Under the pieces are notes generated by a model. That model was given only the letters and a program-made list of their open reading frames with translations. It had not been told where the DNA came from and did not search any database. A stretch of DNA of 64,000 nt from Anabaena lutea FACHB-196 (GTDB lineage: Bacteria; Cyanobacteriota; Cyanobacteriia; Cyanobacteriales; Nostocaceae): assembly GCF_014698305.1 (NCBI RefSeq), contig NZ_JACJST010000001.1, positions 465,191 to 529,190 on the forward strand. Direction: 5' to 3'. Shown here one piece after another: positions 1 through 9,934 of this stretch. Position numbers and translations under genes: made by a program. The stretch's first letter is position 1, and the number at the start of each line of letters is the position of its first letter.

Positions 1-2851
1 GAATTTCAAATACTGCTTGCCCCTCTTGACAAGAGAGATTAAAATTGACCAAGCTGCCATCGGGGGAATATTTGAGGGCATTGGAGAGTAAGTTACTAAG
101 AATATGTCCCAGTAATTTTTCATCCATATAGCAAGATATAGATTGATATTGACTGCTAAAATTTACTAAATGTTGACTTTTCAAATTCAACCTGACTTCT
201 TCTACTAGCTGACGGCAGTATTTGACCAAATCAAATAATAAGGGTCTATATTCTAGTTTTCCTGCTTCTCCTTTGCCAATCACCAAAATATCATTTAACA
301 TTTCTGTCATCCGGTTTACAGCCGCTTGAATGCGATGCAGATGAGTAAGTTGTTTTTCATGTGTCCATTTGTGGCTGTAGTGTTCTAGCAACTCAGAAGA
401 AGAAAGGATAGTACTCAAGGGTGTGCGGAATTCGTGAGAAGTCATGGAAATAAAGCGGGATTTCAGTTCGTTAAGTTCTTTCTCTGTCTCCAATGCTATT
501 CTTAGTTCTTGCTCTAATTGCTTGCGATTGGTAATATCTGCCCAGTAGCCAACTAGTTCCAATGGGTTACCTGCTTCATCCCAGACGACTTTACCTTGAT
601 CATATACCCAACGATAGATACCGTCTTGGTGTAAAAAGCGATATTCTAGGCTGTAGTCAGTTTGTTTAGATGCCCTTGAGCGTTCAGCAATTACTTTTGG
701 CGCGTCCTCTGGGTGGAGATGACTAAACCAAAAATCAGAACTTTGTATAAATTCCCGCGCTTCATAGCCTATCATGGCTTTGACATTTTCGCTGATAAAG
801 ATAGCACCAAAATCTTCATGTGCCTTGCAAGTATAGATTACAGCTGGGCTGGAAGTTAGTAAGTACTGTAGCCGCTCTTGACTGACAAGTAATGCTGTTT
901 CTGCTTGTTGACGCTCAGTTATATCGGTTTGAATGCCAATGTAGTGAGTGAGATAACCATCGATATCATAAACGGGAGAAATATTTAACTCATGCCAAAA
1001 TATGCTACCATCTTGACAAGAATTACGTAAAATTACAGTACAATCTTGTCCTAATTGCATAGCATTACTGAGTTCTTTTAAACCTGGTTGATTGATATCA
1101 GCACCTTGGAGCAAAAGAAAATTCTGCCCCATGACTTCGGCTGCTGAGTAGCCAGTCAGACGCTCAAAAGCCGGATTGACATAGATAATTGAACTATCAG
1201 GGCTGGTGACATCCGCAATCACAATGCCGTTACTACTGGCAGCGATCGCGCGATCGCGTAATCTTAACCCTTCCTCTATCAACTTGCGCTGGGTAATATC
1301 AGTATAGATACTCACCACAGAAACTATCTTGCCCGTATCATCTTTAATCGCATCTGTTCGTAGGTCTATATGTAGACTTTCACTACTACGACTTTGCATC
1401 ATCACTTCACCACGCCAAGATTCACCTCTGTGGACTGTCTCAAATACTCTTTTAAATACTTCCTTGGTCTTAAAATTAGTTGAGAGTCCCTCATTTGCAT
1501 TTAATTGACTCTCAGTGTAATCAAATATATCTCTAAATGCAGGATTTACATAACTTAACTGACCAGAAATCTCCGCAATGCTAACTGCATCACTTGTACT
1601 TTCTATGGCTTTAAGCAACCGCAACAAAGACTTCTCTGCTAATTTACGTTCCGTAATGTCACGAGTCACTTTAGAAAAACCACGCAGCTTACCACTTTCA
1701 TCACGTAATGCCGTTAAAATACAATTTGCCCAGAAATAGGAACCATCTTTGCGAACAAAAACACTTTCACATTCACACCGACCATTTCCTGCGGCCATAT
1801 CTAATTGTTGCTTCGGTAAAGCATTAACAATATCTTCCGGTGGAAAAAAGCAAGAAAAATCCTGACCAATAATTTCTGTTACCTGATATCCAGTAATACA
1901 TTCAGCACCAGAATTCCAACTCCTCACCCGTCCCTGCGGGTCAAGCATATAAATTGCGTAGTCTTTAACACCTTCTACTAATAAGCGGAAGCGTTCTTCA
2001 CTTTTATAGAGTTCTTCTTGGGTTCTTTGGCGCTCAGTGATATTTTCTAAAGTCCCAAACATTCCTACCACCTCACCTTCAGTATTATACAAAGGGACTT
2101 TGTTCGTCTCCAGCCAAATTTGGCTACCATCTGCTTGCCGTGCAGGTGTAATGGTTTTATATTGGGGCTGATTAGTTCTCATGATCTCAGCATCACTAAC
2201 ACGGTAGAAGTGGGCTTCTTCATAGTTGGGAATCAAATCATAGTCTGTTTTGCCGATGATATCTTCTGGATTGTCAAAACCCACCATTTTCGCAAAGTTG
2301 CGATTACAACCCAAGAAGATGGAATTTATATCTTTCCAGAAAATACTATGGGGAATGGTATCCATAATTAACTGCAACATTTGCTGGGATTGCAGGAGTT
2401 GATTTTCTACCATCTGGCAATAGTCTGCGAAATCACTAATTTCCTCTACTACCGAAAGAGCTAGACAAATACTTTCCGGGGTGATGATGCCAACAATTTC
2501 ACCATTCTCATCTACAACTGGTAGTAGCTGCAACTGAGGCTGACATAACATTGATATGACTGAATCTAAAGTGGTAATTTTTTGCATCTTCAGTTTTATG
2601 ACTGAGTTCTGCATCACTTCCCCAACTTGGGCTGTTCTTAAATCAGCCCCTGAAGCTACAAGTTTGACTATATCTTGTTGTGTCAACCACCCCACTACCT
2701 GGGAGGCTGACTTTACCAACACACCTTTAGATTGTGCAGCCATCAGAGCGATCGCATCTAGTATAGATGTTTCCGGTGCAACCGTCAGCGGCGACATATC
2801 AATAACTGACTCTAGGCTTTGTAGCACGAGATAGTGAGGTGATGTTTGCAT
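1..2851 (-). CDS. CBS/multi-PAS hybrid sensor histidine kinase (3' end cut by window)
   Basis: Membrane-free sensory histidine kinase, reading from an ATG at 2851 leftward off the window edge, so the C-terminus is missing. The N-terminus (about residues 1-130) carries a CBS-domain pair, which typically binds adenine nucleotides. Five PAS domains follow (roughly residues 145-780), separated by PAC-like 'DITER/DITQRK' ends. A HisKA dimerisation domain has the phospho-acceptor in 'TSHEFRTP' (His806) and the start of the HATPase domain shows an N-box 'NLLSNALKYSPDGS'; the G-boxes lie beyond the edge. No transmembrane helix is visible, so it is probably cytosolic. PAS 4 contains 'GQNFLLLQG', matching the LOV core GxNCRFLQG but without the photoactive Cys. 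Ligand and partner regulator are unknown; no response regulator is visible here. Confidence 0.9.
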   Translation of the reverse strand, partial: MQTSPHYLVLQSLESVIDMSPLTVAPETSILDAIALMAAQSKGVLVKSASQVVGWLTQQDIVKLVASGADLRTAQVGEVMQNSVIKLKMQKITTLDSVISMLCQPQLQLLPVVDENGEIVGIITPESICLALSVVEEISDFADYCQMVENQLLQSQQMLQLIMDTIPHSIFWKDINSIFLGCNRNFAKMVGFDNPEDIIGKTDYDLIPNYEEAHFYRVSDAEIMRTNQPQYKTITPARQADGSQIWLETNKVPLYNTEGEVVGMFGTLENITERQRTQEELYKSEERFRLLVEGVKDYAIYMLDPQGRVRSWNSGAECITGYQVTEIIGQDFSCFFPPEDIVNALPKQQLDMAAGNGRCECESVFVRKDGSYFWANCILTALRDESGKLRGFSKVTRDITERKLAEKSLLRLLKAIESTSDAVSIAEISGQLSYVNPAFRDIFDYTESQLNANEGLSTNFKTKEVFKRVFETVHRGESWRGEVMMQSRSSESLHIDLRTDAIKDDTGKIVSVVSIYTDITQRKLIEEGLRLRDRAIAASSNGIVIADVTSPDSSIIYVNPAFERLTGYSAAEVMGQNFLLLQGADINQPGLKELSNAMQLGQDCTVILRNSCQDGSIFWHELNISPVYDIDGYLTHYIGIQTDITERQQAETALLVSQERLQYLLTSSPAVIYTCKAHEDFGAIFISENVKAMIGYEAREFIQSSDFWFSHLHPEDAPKVIAERSRASKQTDYSLEYRFLHQDGIYRWVYDQGKVVWDEAGNPLELVGYWADITNRKQLEQELRIALETEKELNELKSRFISMTSHEFRTPLSTILSSSELLEHYSHKWTHEKQLTHLHRIQAAVNRMTEMLNDILVIGKGEAGKLEYRPLLFDLVKYCRQLVEEVRLNLKSQHLVNFSSQYQSISCYMDEKLLGHILSNLLSNALKYSPDGSLVNFNLSCQEGQAVFEI

Positions 2852-2988
2852 ACTTTAGTTAGATATAGGAAGAATATTTGATTTTTGAAAAAATACCTAA
2901 ACTTCGGAACGCAGGGACGCGGGAAAAATTAAGAATTGCCTGTTTACGAATTACGTTGGCGGTAGCCTGCCGTAGGCATTATTACAAA

Positions 2989-5805
2989 TTACGAATTATT
3001 TATTACTCTCCTCTCACCGTAACGTAAAAGTCTTTCAATAGTTACCAGTCGATTTTCCCAGGCTTTAACTTGATAGGGATTTTCTTTCATTTCCACACTC
3101 ATCCACATCCTAAATTCAAACTTAAAGCGATTCAGAGCATTTCTGGCTTTGATTAAATTACTGGCAGTAGGTACAGCCGCAAGTTGATTTAAATAATTTT
3201 GTAATTCCTGAGACTGGTTATTAAAAGCAGAAATTTTATTTGCAGGTATTGTTAATTGATTATTTTCTCTTACAAATTGCCATTCTTTTTGTAGAGCCGC
3301 ATAGCGAAAAGCCGCAGTGCGAAATGGCTGACGCTGAGGAATAGGTTCATTTTTGAATCTTTGTATCTTACCTTGAGTATTACTAAATAGTTTATCAAAC
3401 TCGGTATTAAAATTCTCCACAGCAAAGAGTGCATAACCACTAACAGGTAAATCCCTGAGCAGTTGGAGTTGATCAAATGCTCCGACTGTAGACAAGGAAA
3501 GTAAGCGAACTCCTGGAACTAATAAAGTAGAACCTAACTGAGTAGAGTTAATCCAAGGTTGTGCCAGTCTTTGGAAACGAGGAGTATCCAAAGCATAAGT
3601 CATCGGCACAATTAAATCTATATCACCCCGTCTTGCCCAAACTTCCCAATGTTGTTGAATTTTTTGAACTCGTTCATATTCTGGTAACGGAAATACAGCC
3701 ACAGATAAAATTAAATTGGCTCGCTTTTGTTTTAACATCTGCGAAACTTCAGACACAAAACTATCAACTTTCTCAGTGCGGAAAGCTGTCCACTTTTGCC
3801 ACAAATCCCGCTGACTAGGAGTAATATTTAGAGGATCTACACCTGTTTGTTGCTGAAACTGCTCTCTAGAAGCTTTACCATAACCGTAAGTTCTACCTGC
3901 CAATGGGTCTTGAAAAGGATAACGAATATAATCGAGGTGTATGCCATCTACCTGATAGCGAGTAATAATTTCCGCGTACAGCTTTAATAAATACTGCCGG
4001 ACTTCGGGATTTGCTGGATCTAAAAAAGGCTTTGTTTGACCTACGGGAATTATGTTCCCACTTTGATCATAATTTGCCCAACTAGGATTAGCGGCTAACA
4101 CGGAGCCTGGATAATCAGGGCTGACGTTGATAATCTCATTATGGCGGCGATTACCAGCTGCAAAAGTCCAAACCCAAGCGTGTAACTCCATCCCCCGTTC
4201 ATGGGCTAACTTTACAGCTACTTCTAGAGGGTCCCAATCTTTAATTAAGGGGTTTTGTTGTGGCGCAACCTGACTGGGATAAATTGTATAACTAGCATTA
4301 ACAGTTTCAAAAAATACAGTGTTAATTCCGGCTTGGGACAGCCGATCAAAAATCTTCGCTAGTCCTGCTTCATTCCCAGCATTAACAATTGTCCCTCGAT
4401 CTAACCATACTGAGCGGATTTCTGGTTGAGCTATGCGCTGATTGAGAGGAAATTGCTGCCATAAAGTTGTCTTTGTGTTTAACCACTGCTGACGCGCCAA
4501 GGCATAGTTCTTTTGGGCAATTAACACTGGTATATTTTTTGCAACCTCTCTGGCTTGGACTAAGGTTTGCTCTAAACTGAGGTCTTTTCTCTCTGGTTGG
4601 GTAGATGCGGATTTTTCGCTTTCGACTTTCAAGGATTGGGTGTTGCTGACACTACTAGCACCATGAACTGAAGCTGCTAAATGGGCGCTTTCGACTCGAC
4701 CAATCAAATTTTCTAATTCTTGTTGGAGAGCTAATGCATCTTTACTATCAATCGGTCGATTAGAATCGGGTGTGACATCTAAACGCACTGCTTCTTGCAG
4801 TTGTTCAATGGCCTCTGGGAAATTTTGGGGTTTGACTTTGGGGACAGGTTTGGGTGCTGTGCTTGTCAGTCTTGGTTTTTGAGGTTTCACCCGTGCGGGA
4901 GTGGTTTTTTTGGCAGAAATTACCCGTTTGGGCTGGTTTCGTGAATTGGCTAAATTAGGTTTTTTGGGAGGAATTATCTGTTTGGGTGGATTGGTGTTGC
5001 TCAATCGTGAGGTTTGAGTTCTTGGTGGATTTGCGGTAGTAGCAGGACAGTTTGGCGCATTTCCTGGGACTGTTGTGGTTGGCAATTTTAGATAACGATT
5101 TAGTGCTGCTTTTAACCAAAAAGTATCTAAATCTGCGGTTGAAGCTGTATCTGTTCCTAAGCGCCAGCCTAAAAAAGTGGATTGCTCGGTTGTTAGTACT
5201 GCGGCCGCATGATCTGGGGAATTCCAAACAGCAGCTATTTGAGTATGAAGATGATCAGGAATCATCACAGCACCGACAACTTTACCAAAGAGTTCTTTGC
5301 TGGTTGCCCATTCCTGGGGATTAGTTTTTGCTGGTTGTAACTCTTGAGCCGCATTCAAGCTAAATCCCCAATAACCTCCTAGCAGAGTTCGCAACAAATG
5401 GCGCACTCCCGGTGTTGATAAACTAGCTACGGGACCACTAGCAATTAAGCGTCCACCCCGATTCATCCATTCTTTGAGTGCGATCGCTTGTACTGTCGTT
5501 AATGTCTCTATATTTGCCAACAACAACACCTGTGGCTTTCCTAAATCCGCCACATTGTTCACACTACCCAAGGGTATTACACAATATCTTACTCCTACAG
5601 TCTCTAAGCGTTTGGTAATCCCTATCCATTGATTGGCATTATCTTGGCTTTTGACTACGCTCAATACAGCTGCTTCTGTCACCGCTTTTGCCGGCAACAT
5701 CCCCCCCAAATTCCCAGTTAAAAAATTAAAATTTAAAAAAAATAAGCTTGCTATTGTAATTTTTTGTCTGATATTATTCCTAACTTTTTTTTCGTGATTT
5801 TTCAC
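2989..5805 (-). CDS. Secreted GHL10-family glycoside hydrolase-like protein
   Basis: 938-residue protein of the glycosyl-hydrolase-like 10 (DUF187/YddW-like) family, thought to act on peptidoglycan or polysaccharide outside the cytoplasm. A positively charged, then hydrophobic N-terminus (about residues 10-42) looks like a signal peptide. Residues about 60-180 resemble a glutamine-amidotransferase-like/ThuA-type fold ('ALKEWMNRGGRLIASG'). A low-complexity Pro/Lys/Thr-rich linker spans about 245-335. The GHL10 TIM-barrel occupies about 465-800, with 'IHLDYIRYP' near residue 620 carrying the likely catalytic acid. The start is a GTG preceded by GAGGAA at normal spacing, so an unusual codon but a good ribosome binding site. 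It is transcribed alone, convergent with nothing. Family assignment is strong; substrate is not known. Confidence 0.85.
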   Translation of the reverse strand: MKNHEKKVRNNIRQKITIASLFFLNFNFLTGNLGGMLPAKAVTEAAVLSVVKSQDNANQWIGITKRLETVGVRYCVIPLGSVNNVADLGKPQVLLLANIETLTTVQAIALKEWMNRGGRLIASGPVASLSTPGVRHLLRTLLGGYWGFSLNAAQELQPAKTNPQEWATSKELFGKVVGAVMIPDHLHTQIAAVWNSPDHAAAVLTTEQSTFLGWRLGTDTASTADLDTFWLKAALNRYLKLPTTTVPGNAPNCPATTANPPRTQTSRLSNTNPPKQIIPPKKPNLANSRNQPKRVISAKKTTPARVKPQKPRLTSTAPKPVPKVKPQNFPEAIEQLQEAVRLDVTPDSNRPIDSKDALALQQELENLIGRVESAHLAASVHGASSVSNTQSLKVESEKSASTQPERKDLSLEQTLVQAREVAKNIPVLIAQKNYALARQQWLNTKTTLWQQFPLNQRIAQPEIRSVWLDRGTIVNAGNEAGLAKIFDRLSQAGINTVFFETVNASYTIYPSQVAPQQNPLIKDWDPLEVAVKLAHERGMELHAWVWTFAAGNRRHNEIINVSPDYPGSVLAANPSWANYDQSGNIIPVGQTKPFLDPANPEVRQYLLKLYAEIITRYQVDGIHLDYIRYPFQDPLAGRTYGYGKASREQFQQQTGVDPLNITPSQRDLWQKWTAFRTEKVDSFVSEVSQMLKQKRANLILSVAVFPLPEYERVQKIQQHWEVWARRGDIDLIVPMTYALDTPRFQRLAQPWINSTQLGSTLLVPGVRLLSLSTVGAFDQLQLLRDLPVSGYALFAVENFNTEFDKLFSNTQGKIQRFKNEPIPQRQPFRTAAFRYAALQKEWQFVRENNQLTIPANKISAFNNQSQELQNYLNQLAAVPTASNLIKARNALNRFKFEFRMWMSVEMKENPYQVKAWENRLVTIERLLRYGERRVINNS

Positions 5806-6259
5806 GAGTTATTCCTCACAAATTAGTAGATACAGCACTTCTCGATGTTATGAGGTACAAAACCCCACCCGCAACCCCCTCCCCGCAAGCGATGAGGGGG
5901 CTATGATGTACCTCATATGATTGGAAACCGCTGTAAATACAGAGAGCTAAATGGTGAGAATAGATAATAACTTATTTAGGCAATCCCAAAAAATAAATTA
6001 TCCCATTTTATGAGGATTGGTAGTTTGTAGGGTATGTATAGCCCTGCATGGCTACGCTAGAGCGACAGCCTAATACCGTTGATACAAATGGACAGACGCG
6101 GAGAGAGGGTGACACGGGGACGCGGAGAAGTCGGGACGGGGAGAGAGGGTGACGCGGGGACGCGGGGAAAATTAAGAATTACCTGTTCCCTGTTCCCTGT
6201 TCCCTGTTTACGAATTACGTATCCCTAGCGGGACCGTAGGTACTATTACGAATTACGAA
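5806..6259. repeat. 454-bp gene-free gap filled with repeats
   Basis: No gene seen. It holds two copies, 40 bp apart, of a GC-rich unit (GAGAGAGGGTGAC followed by a CGGGGACGCGG-type stretch, starting at 6101 and 6141), then a CTGTTCC heptamer STRR at 6183-6209, then GAATTACG-type repeats running into the stop of the next gene. The purine-rich unit resembles imperfect tandem duplications common between Nostoc genes. Confidence 0.7.
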
Positions 6260-7585
6260 TTAATCAATACAGGTATTGATTAAATCCTCAACTCCTGCAA
6301 CTGGGAATATTTCTGTATTCAGTTGACGAGCTACTTCCTCCACAGTCATATCATCTAAAAAAAGCAATTCCCCATGTTTGAGCATGACACTAGGTAATAA
6401 AATTCCCTCTCCTAAATCTTGCCCTTTTAAGTGAAAGAGTAAATCATGTCCCGTGATTAATCCCGTCACACTGATATTTTGTCCCCAATAATCGCTATAT
6501 AAAGCACGCATATTTACCTCTAACCCTTCCACAGCATTTAACTGTTTAACTATCGGTTGAAATGCTTTTTCAACAGCGTTACCTACAACCCAAGTCAGTT
6601 TTCTTTGGGGAGATACTTTTGGCGGTAATAATTCCTGAGCAGCATGGGTAAATTGCTTAACAAATAAGCGAATAGAACCAACACCATTATCAATTTGCGG
6701 ATATTCCTCATATTCCGCTTCGCTTGGTAATTCTTCTCCAGCAATTAAAAACCATTCATCGGCTAACCAAGCTACACTGGAACCGAATTTTTGCCGAAAT
6801 TCTTGAGAAAGCAATTTAACTTGAGAAATCACTTCCTGGGCTTTTTCCCGCGTCACTGGGGTCAGTTCATCTTCTTGGGGACGAAAACGAGTTAAACCAA
6901 CAGGAACCACGGCTATTGATGCCACAGCAGGTATTTCCCCAGTATGAAAAGATGTTAAATCTCGTAATGTTTGTTCTAGATGTTTCCCATCATTTATTCC
7001 TGGACAAACTACTACTTGAGCATGAATTTGTAATCGTCTTTCTTGAAACCATTTAAGCTGTTGTAAAATTTGCCCCGCACGGTTATTTTTCAACAGTCTA
7101 ATTCTCACTTCTGGTTCTGTCGCGTGAACAGAAACATATAAGGGAGATAACCGCATTTGTTCAATTCGTTGCCATTCTTTTTCTGGCAAATTTGTCAGAG
7201 TTAGATAAGAACCATACAAAAAGCTCAAACGATAATCGTCGTCTTTGAAATACAAGCTAGAACGTTTACCAGGTGGTTGTTGATCAATAAAGCAAAATGG
7301 ACAACGATTATTACACTGAATTAAACCATCAAATAAAGCAGTTTCAAATTCTAGTCCCAAGTCGTCATCATAATCTTTTTCAATTTCAATATGATGAGTT
7401 TTTCCTGTCGCATCTAAAACTTCTAGTTCTAAAACTTCATCAGCGCATAAAAACTGATAATCAATTAAATCACGGGGAGGTGTCCCATTAATAGTAACAA
7501 TCGCATCTCCTGCATCAAAGCCAATTTCGGCAGCAATTGATTCAGGAAGCACCTTGGTAATTTTGGCAGGATGAATAGTAGTCAT
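6260..7585 (-). CDS. DUF512/PDZ-type cyanobacterial FeS protein
   Basis: 441-residue protein of the cyanobacterial FeS-containing DUF512 family (the TIGR03279-like type), distantly related to radical-SAM proteins. Residues 1-70 form a PDZ-like domain ('ESIAAEIGFDAGDAIVTING'). A cysteine cluster 'CNNRCPFCFIDQ' near residues 91-102 is the likely Fe-S site, with CxxxCPFC spacing close to the radical-SAM CxxxCxxC. The DUF512 region follows (about 250-430). The true substrate is unknown. The ATG at 7585 is the last unit of a heptamer STRR that occupies the position where a ribosome binding site would be (see the repeat at 7581-7634). Confident on family, not on function. Confidence 0.85.
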   Translation of the reverse strand: MTTIHPAKITKVLPESIAAEIGFDAGDAIVTINGTPPRDLIDYQFLCADEVLELEVLDATGKTHHIEIEKDYDDDLGLEFETALFDGLIQCNNRCPFCFIDQQPPGKRSSLYFKDDDYRLSFLYGSYLTLTNLPEKEWQRIEQMRLSPLYVSVHATEPEVRIRLLKNNRAGQILQQLKWFQERRLQIHAQVVVCPGINDGKHLEQTLRDLTSFHTGEIPAVASIAVVPVGLTRFRPQEDELTPVTREKAQEVISQVKLLSQEFRQKFGSSVAWLADEWFLIAGEELPSEAEYEEYPQIDNGVGSIRLFVKQFTHAAQELLPPKVSPQRKLTWVVGNAVEKAFQPIVKQLNAVEGLEVNMRALYSDYWGQNISVTGLITGHDLLFHLKGQDLGEGILLPSVMLKHGELLFLDDMTVEEVARQLNTEIFPVAGVEDLINTCID

Positions 7586-7634
7586 TGGTCATTGGTCATT
7601 GGTCATTGGTCATTGGTCATTGGTCATTGGCCAG
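7581..7634. repeat. STRR: 7-bp repeat overlapping a start codon
   Basis: About seven copies of GTCATTG (CAATGAC on the minus strand). The last unit supplies the ATG of the DUF512 gene. Each upstream unit also holds an ATG on the minus strand, and each of those opens a five-codon frame (Met-Thr-Asn-Asp-Gln) closed by TGA. Confidence 0.9.
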
Positions 7635-7696
7635 TTATCCGGTAATTCTGAATTTTATCCGTGTCCCTGCGTCTCTTAATTCGTAAGTGTAAGCAT

Positions 7697-8632
7697 TCAA
7701 CCTTGCCAACCGGCGGCAATTGCTAATAAGATAGCACTGCCGAAGGCTAATCTGTACCATACAAAGATCAAAGTGTTTTTGGTTTGTAAGTACCGAATCA
7801 AAAAGGCAATTGATAGGTAGGAAAAAATAAAGGTGGAAATAATCCCAACAATTAACAGTAAAACAATGTTATCTGGCAATTCTTGAGCTTGAAACTGCTT
7901 GAATATTTTCAGACTTTTGTACAGGGTAGCAATAGTCAGAGTTGGAAAACCTAACAAAAATGAAAACTTAGCGGCTGTATCACGTTCTAGTCCTAAAAAT
8001 AAAGCAGTTGTCAATGTCGAACCAGAACGAGAAACGCCGGGAATCAAAGCTAGAGTTTGTCCTAATCCTACTAAAACACCATCCCGAATTTGTAATGAAT
8101 CGAATCCTCGCTTGCGAGTGCCAATTTTTTCGGCTAAAGCTAGTAGAATTGCCATGATAACTGACATTATAGCAATAATTAATGCACTCTCAGGTAAAAC
8201 ATCTTTCAAAAGAAAGCCAATAATTAATGCAGGCATTGTCCCTACTGCAATACCGACAGTAATTTTCCATTCTTCCCGTTCCCAGTCTTTATCCTTTAGT
8301 GCATTAATTGCACCTTTAATAATACTAGAAATCAGCGACCAAAAATACAACAAAATTGCGATAACGCTGCCAAATTGAATTGCATCGACAAAATCTTTAG
8401 AACCTAGTTCTTTCCAACCAAACACTTTTGTCACAATCAGCAAATGTGCGGTGCTACTGATAGGCAAAAATTCAGTAATACCTTGGACAATTCCCAAAAT
8501 AAATGCCTGAATTAATCCGGCAATGAGATTAACTCCACCAGTTGCGGCTTCGGCAGGTATTTCTACTTGTAAAAGCTGTCCCCCAATAGGGAATAGCCAG
8601 TTTATACCAGTTGCTACAAAAATTGTCGCCAT
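7697..8632 (-). CDS. uppP: Undecaprenyl-diphosphatase UppP (BacA)
   Basis: Integral membrane phosphatase that dephosphorylates undecaprenyl diphosphate to recycle the lipid carrier for peptidoglycan and surface polysaccharide synthesis. It is 311 residues, a little longer than the usual 265-280 because of an N-terminal extension of about 35 residues containing an extra hydrophobic stretch. The two family signatures are present: 'GITEFLPISSTAH' (about 51-63) and 'PGVSRSGST' (about 198-206), which hold the catalytic Glu, Ser/His and Arg. Six to eight hydrophobic helices follow. A start further downstream (near 'LIAGLIQAFILGIVQG') would remove the extension, but no Met lies there, so the long form is kept. 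Monocistronic. Confidence 0.95.
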   Translation of the reverse strand: MATIFVATGINWLFPIGGQLLQVEIPAEAATGGVNLIAGLIQAFILGIVQGITEFLPISSTAHLLIVTKVFGWKELGSKDFVDAIQFGSVIAILLYFWSLISSIIKGAINALKDKDWEREEWKITVGIAVGTMPALIIGFLLKDVLPESALIIAIMSVIMAILLALAEKIGTRKRGFDSLQIRDGVLVGLGQTLALIPGVSRSGSTLTTALFLGLERDTAAKFSFLLGFPTLTIATLYKSLKIFKQFQAQELPDNIVLLLIVGIISTFIFSYLSIAFLIRYLQTKNTLIFVWYRLAFGSAILLAIAAGWQG

Positions 8633-8830
8633 TAAACACGCTCCTAAAATAAATGTATAACTTGAGAAAATTATCCAAGTTTACCTCCCCATAGTCAGTT
8701 ATTCCGGGTAACATCCTATATGCAAAAATATCTAGTATAATTAAAATGCCCCTAGGGGGGATGTTAATTAGAGGATTTTGGGGTGTGATATCTTAAGATA
8801 AGTAAAGTTTAGTAACGTATATTAAAAACA

Positions 8831-9610
8831 TTGATTAATAATACATTGTCATCTTACGCAGCTTCTAACTCCGCTATTGATAGTGAGTTGCATTCTTCGG
8901 AAACTAAGCATAGAGGTATCAAAGAAATAGAGTCGAGGCTGTCTTTGTCTGCCTCTCTCCCCAGTGTCATAACGTGGAGACAAAGTTGGCTAGTGTTTGC
9001 GGCAGCAGTGTTGTTAGTATCTGTACCAGTATTTGTAGAAGCGCCGTTAGTGCGATCGCTACCCACACTCAGTGTAACCATGACAGGATTTTGGATTTGG
9101 CTGAGTTTGACACTAATGTCACGTCCGCAAACCTATCTCTGGGGAGATTTACTCTTAGGATTTAGCTGGAGTTGGTTAACAGGAGCGATTTACTGGGGTT
9201 GGTTACGTTGGGAACCCCTATGGCACTTACCGATAGAATCCATTGGGCTACCCTTTGCGATCTGGTGTCTGTGGCGAAATTGGGGCAAAGTCGGTAACTG
9301 GTTTTATCTAGGTTCTTTATTCGGTACAGTTTTAACCGATATATACTTCTATCTTGTAGACTTGATGCCCTATTGGCGGCAAATTATGAGAACAGACGTA
9401 AATGGAGCTTCACAAATCTTAAAAAATGCCTTAGCACAAGTCCAAACCCCTTGGGGAGAAGCTTGGGCAATCATTCTGGCCTTAGCCCTATTAACAGTCG
9501 GGATCATCTCTTTAGGTCAAAAGGAAAGGCACTGGTACGCCTTTAGTGGCGCAGTTTTGAGTACAATTTTAGTAGATAGTCTGTTTTTGTTAGCGGCAGT
9601 AATTGCCTAA
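8831..9610 (+). CDS. DUF3120 family membrane protein
   Basis: 259-residue protein recognised as the cyanobacterial DUF3120 family; function unknown. It has a polar N-terminus of about 50 residues and then five or so hydrophobic helices with Trp-rich motifs ('GDLLLGFSWSWLTGAIYWGW', 'YFYLVDLMPYWRQ'). The chosen start is TTG at 8831, the only upstream initiator in frame that gives the full polar leader; there is no clear Shine-Dalgarno sequence, so the exact start is uncertain. Transcribed alone, divergent from uppP. Confidence 0.8.
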   Translation: MINNTLSSYAASNSAIDSELHSSETKHRGIKEIESRLSLSASLPSVITWRQSWLVFAAAVLLVSVPVFVEAPLVRSLPTLSVTMTGFWIWLSLTLMSRPQTYLWGDLLLGFSWSWLTGAIYWGWLRWEPLWHLPIESIGLPFAIWCLWRNWGKVGNWFYLGSLFGTVLTDIYFYLVDLMPYWRQIMRTDVNGASQILKNALAQVQTPWGEAWAIILALALLTVGIISLGQKERHWYAFSGAVLSTILVDSLFLLAAVIA

Positions 9611-9934
9611 AATTATCAGCCAGTGAATGATCAGCCCTGAGAAAGGTGCAAGATTACCATTACAGATAAATTTTGGCAAAAGTAAAGTCGAACCCAAGAG
9701 CAGTAAATATTGTGGATATTAATAAGCTGTATATTAGTTTCTGATGACTGCTGTGTGTTGATTCAGCTAGCAGCTATCAACTAAAGGATGAAGTCAGAAG
9801 AACTAAGTACTTTATCAGCCCTAGAGTAATCACCAGGGTTGAAATCATACTTCTAACTTCTAACTTCCAGCCCGCATTTGAAAGCTTTTAGCTAAAAGTG
9901 TCGATTTCTGTTTAATGGAAAGAGGTAGAAAATC
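9611..9934. other. Gene-free leader of psbU (324 bp)
   Basis: No gene seen. A short imperfect hairpin lies at 9757-9781 (stem GTTGAT/ATCAAC with AGCT-rich interior). The psbU promoter should lie here, but I cannot pick one box with confidence. Confidence 0.4.

Noticed and set aside
7899..8378. 159-codon + frame antisense to uppP
   Set aside because: Lies wholly opposite uppP, with no family pattern; uppP signatures are clear.
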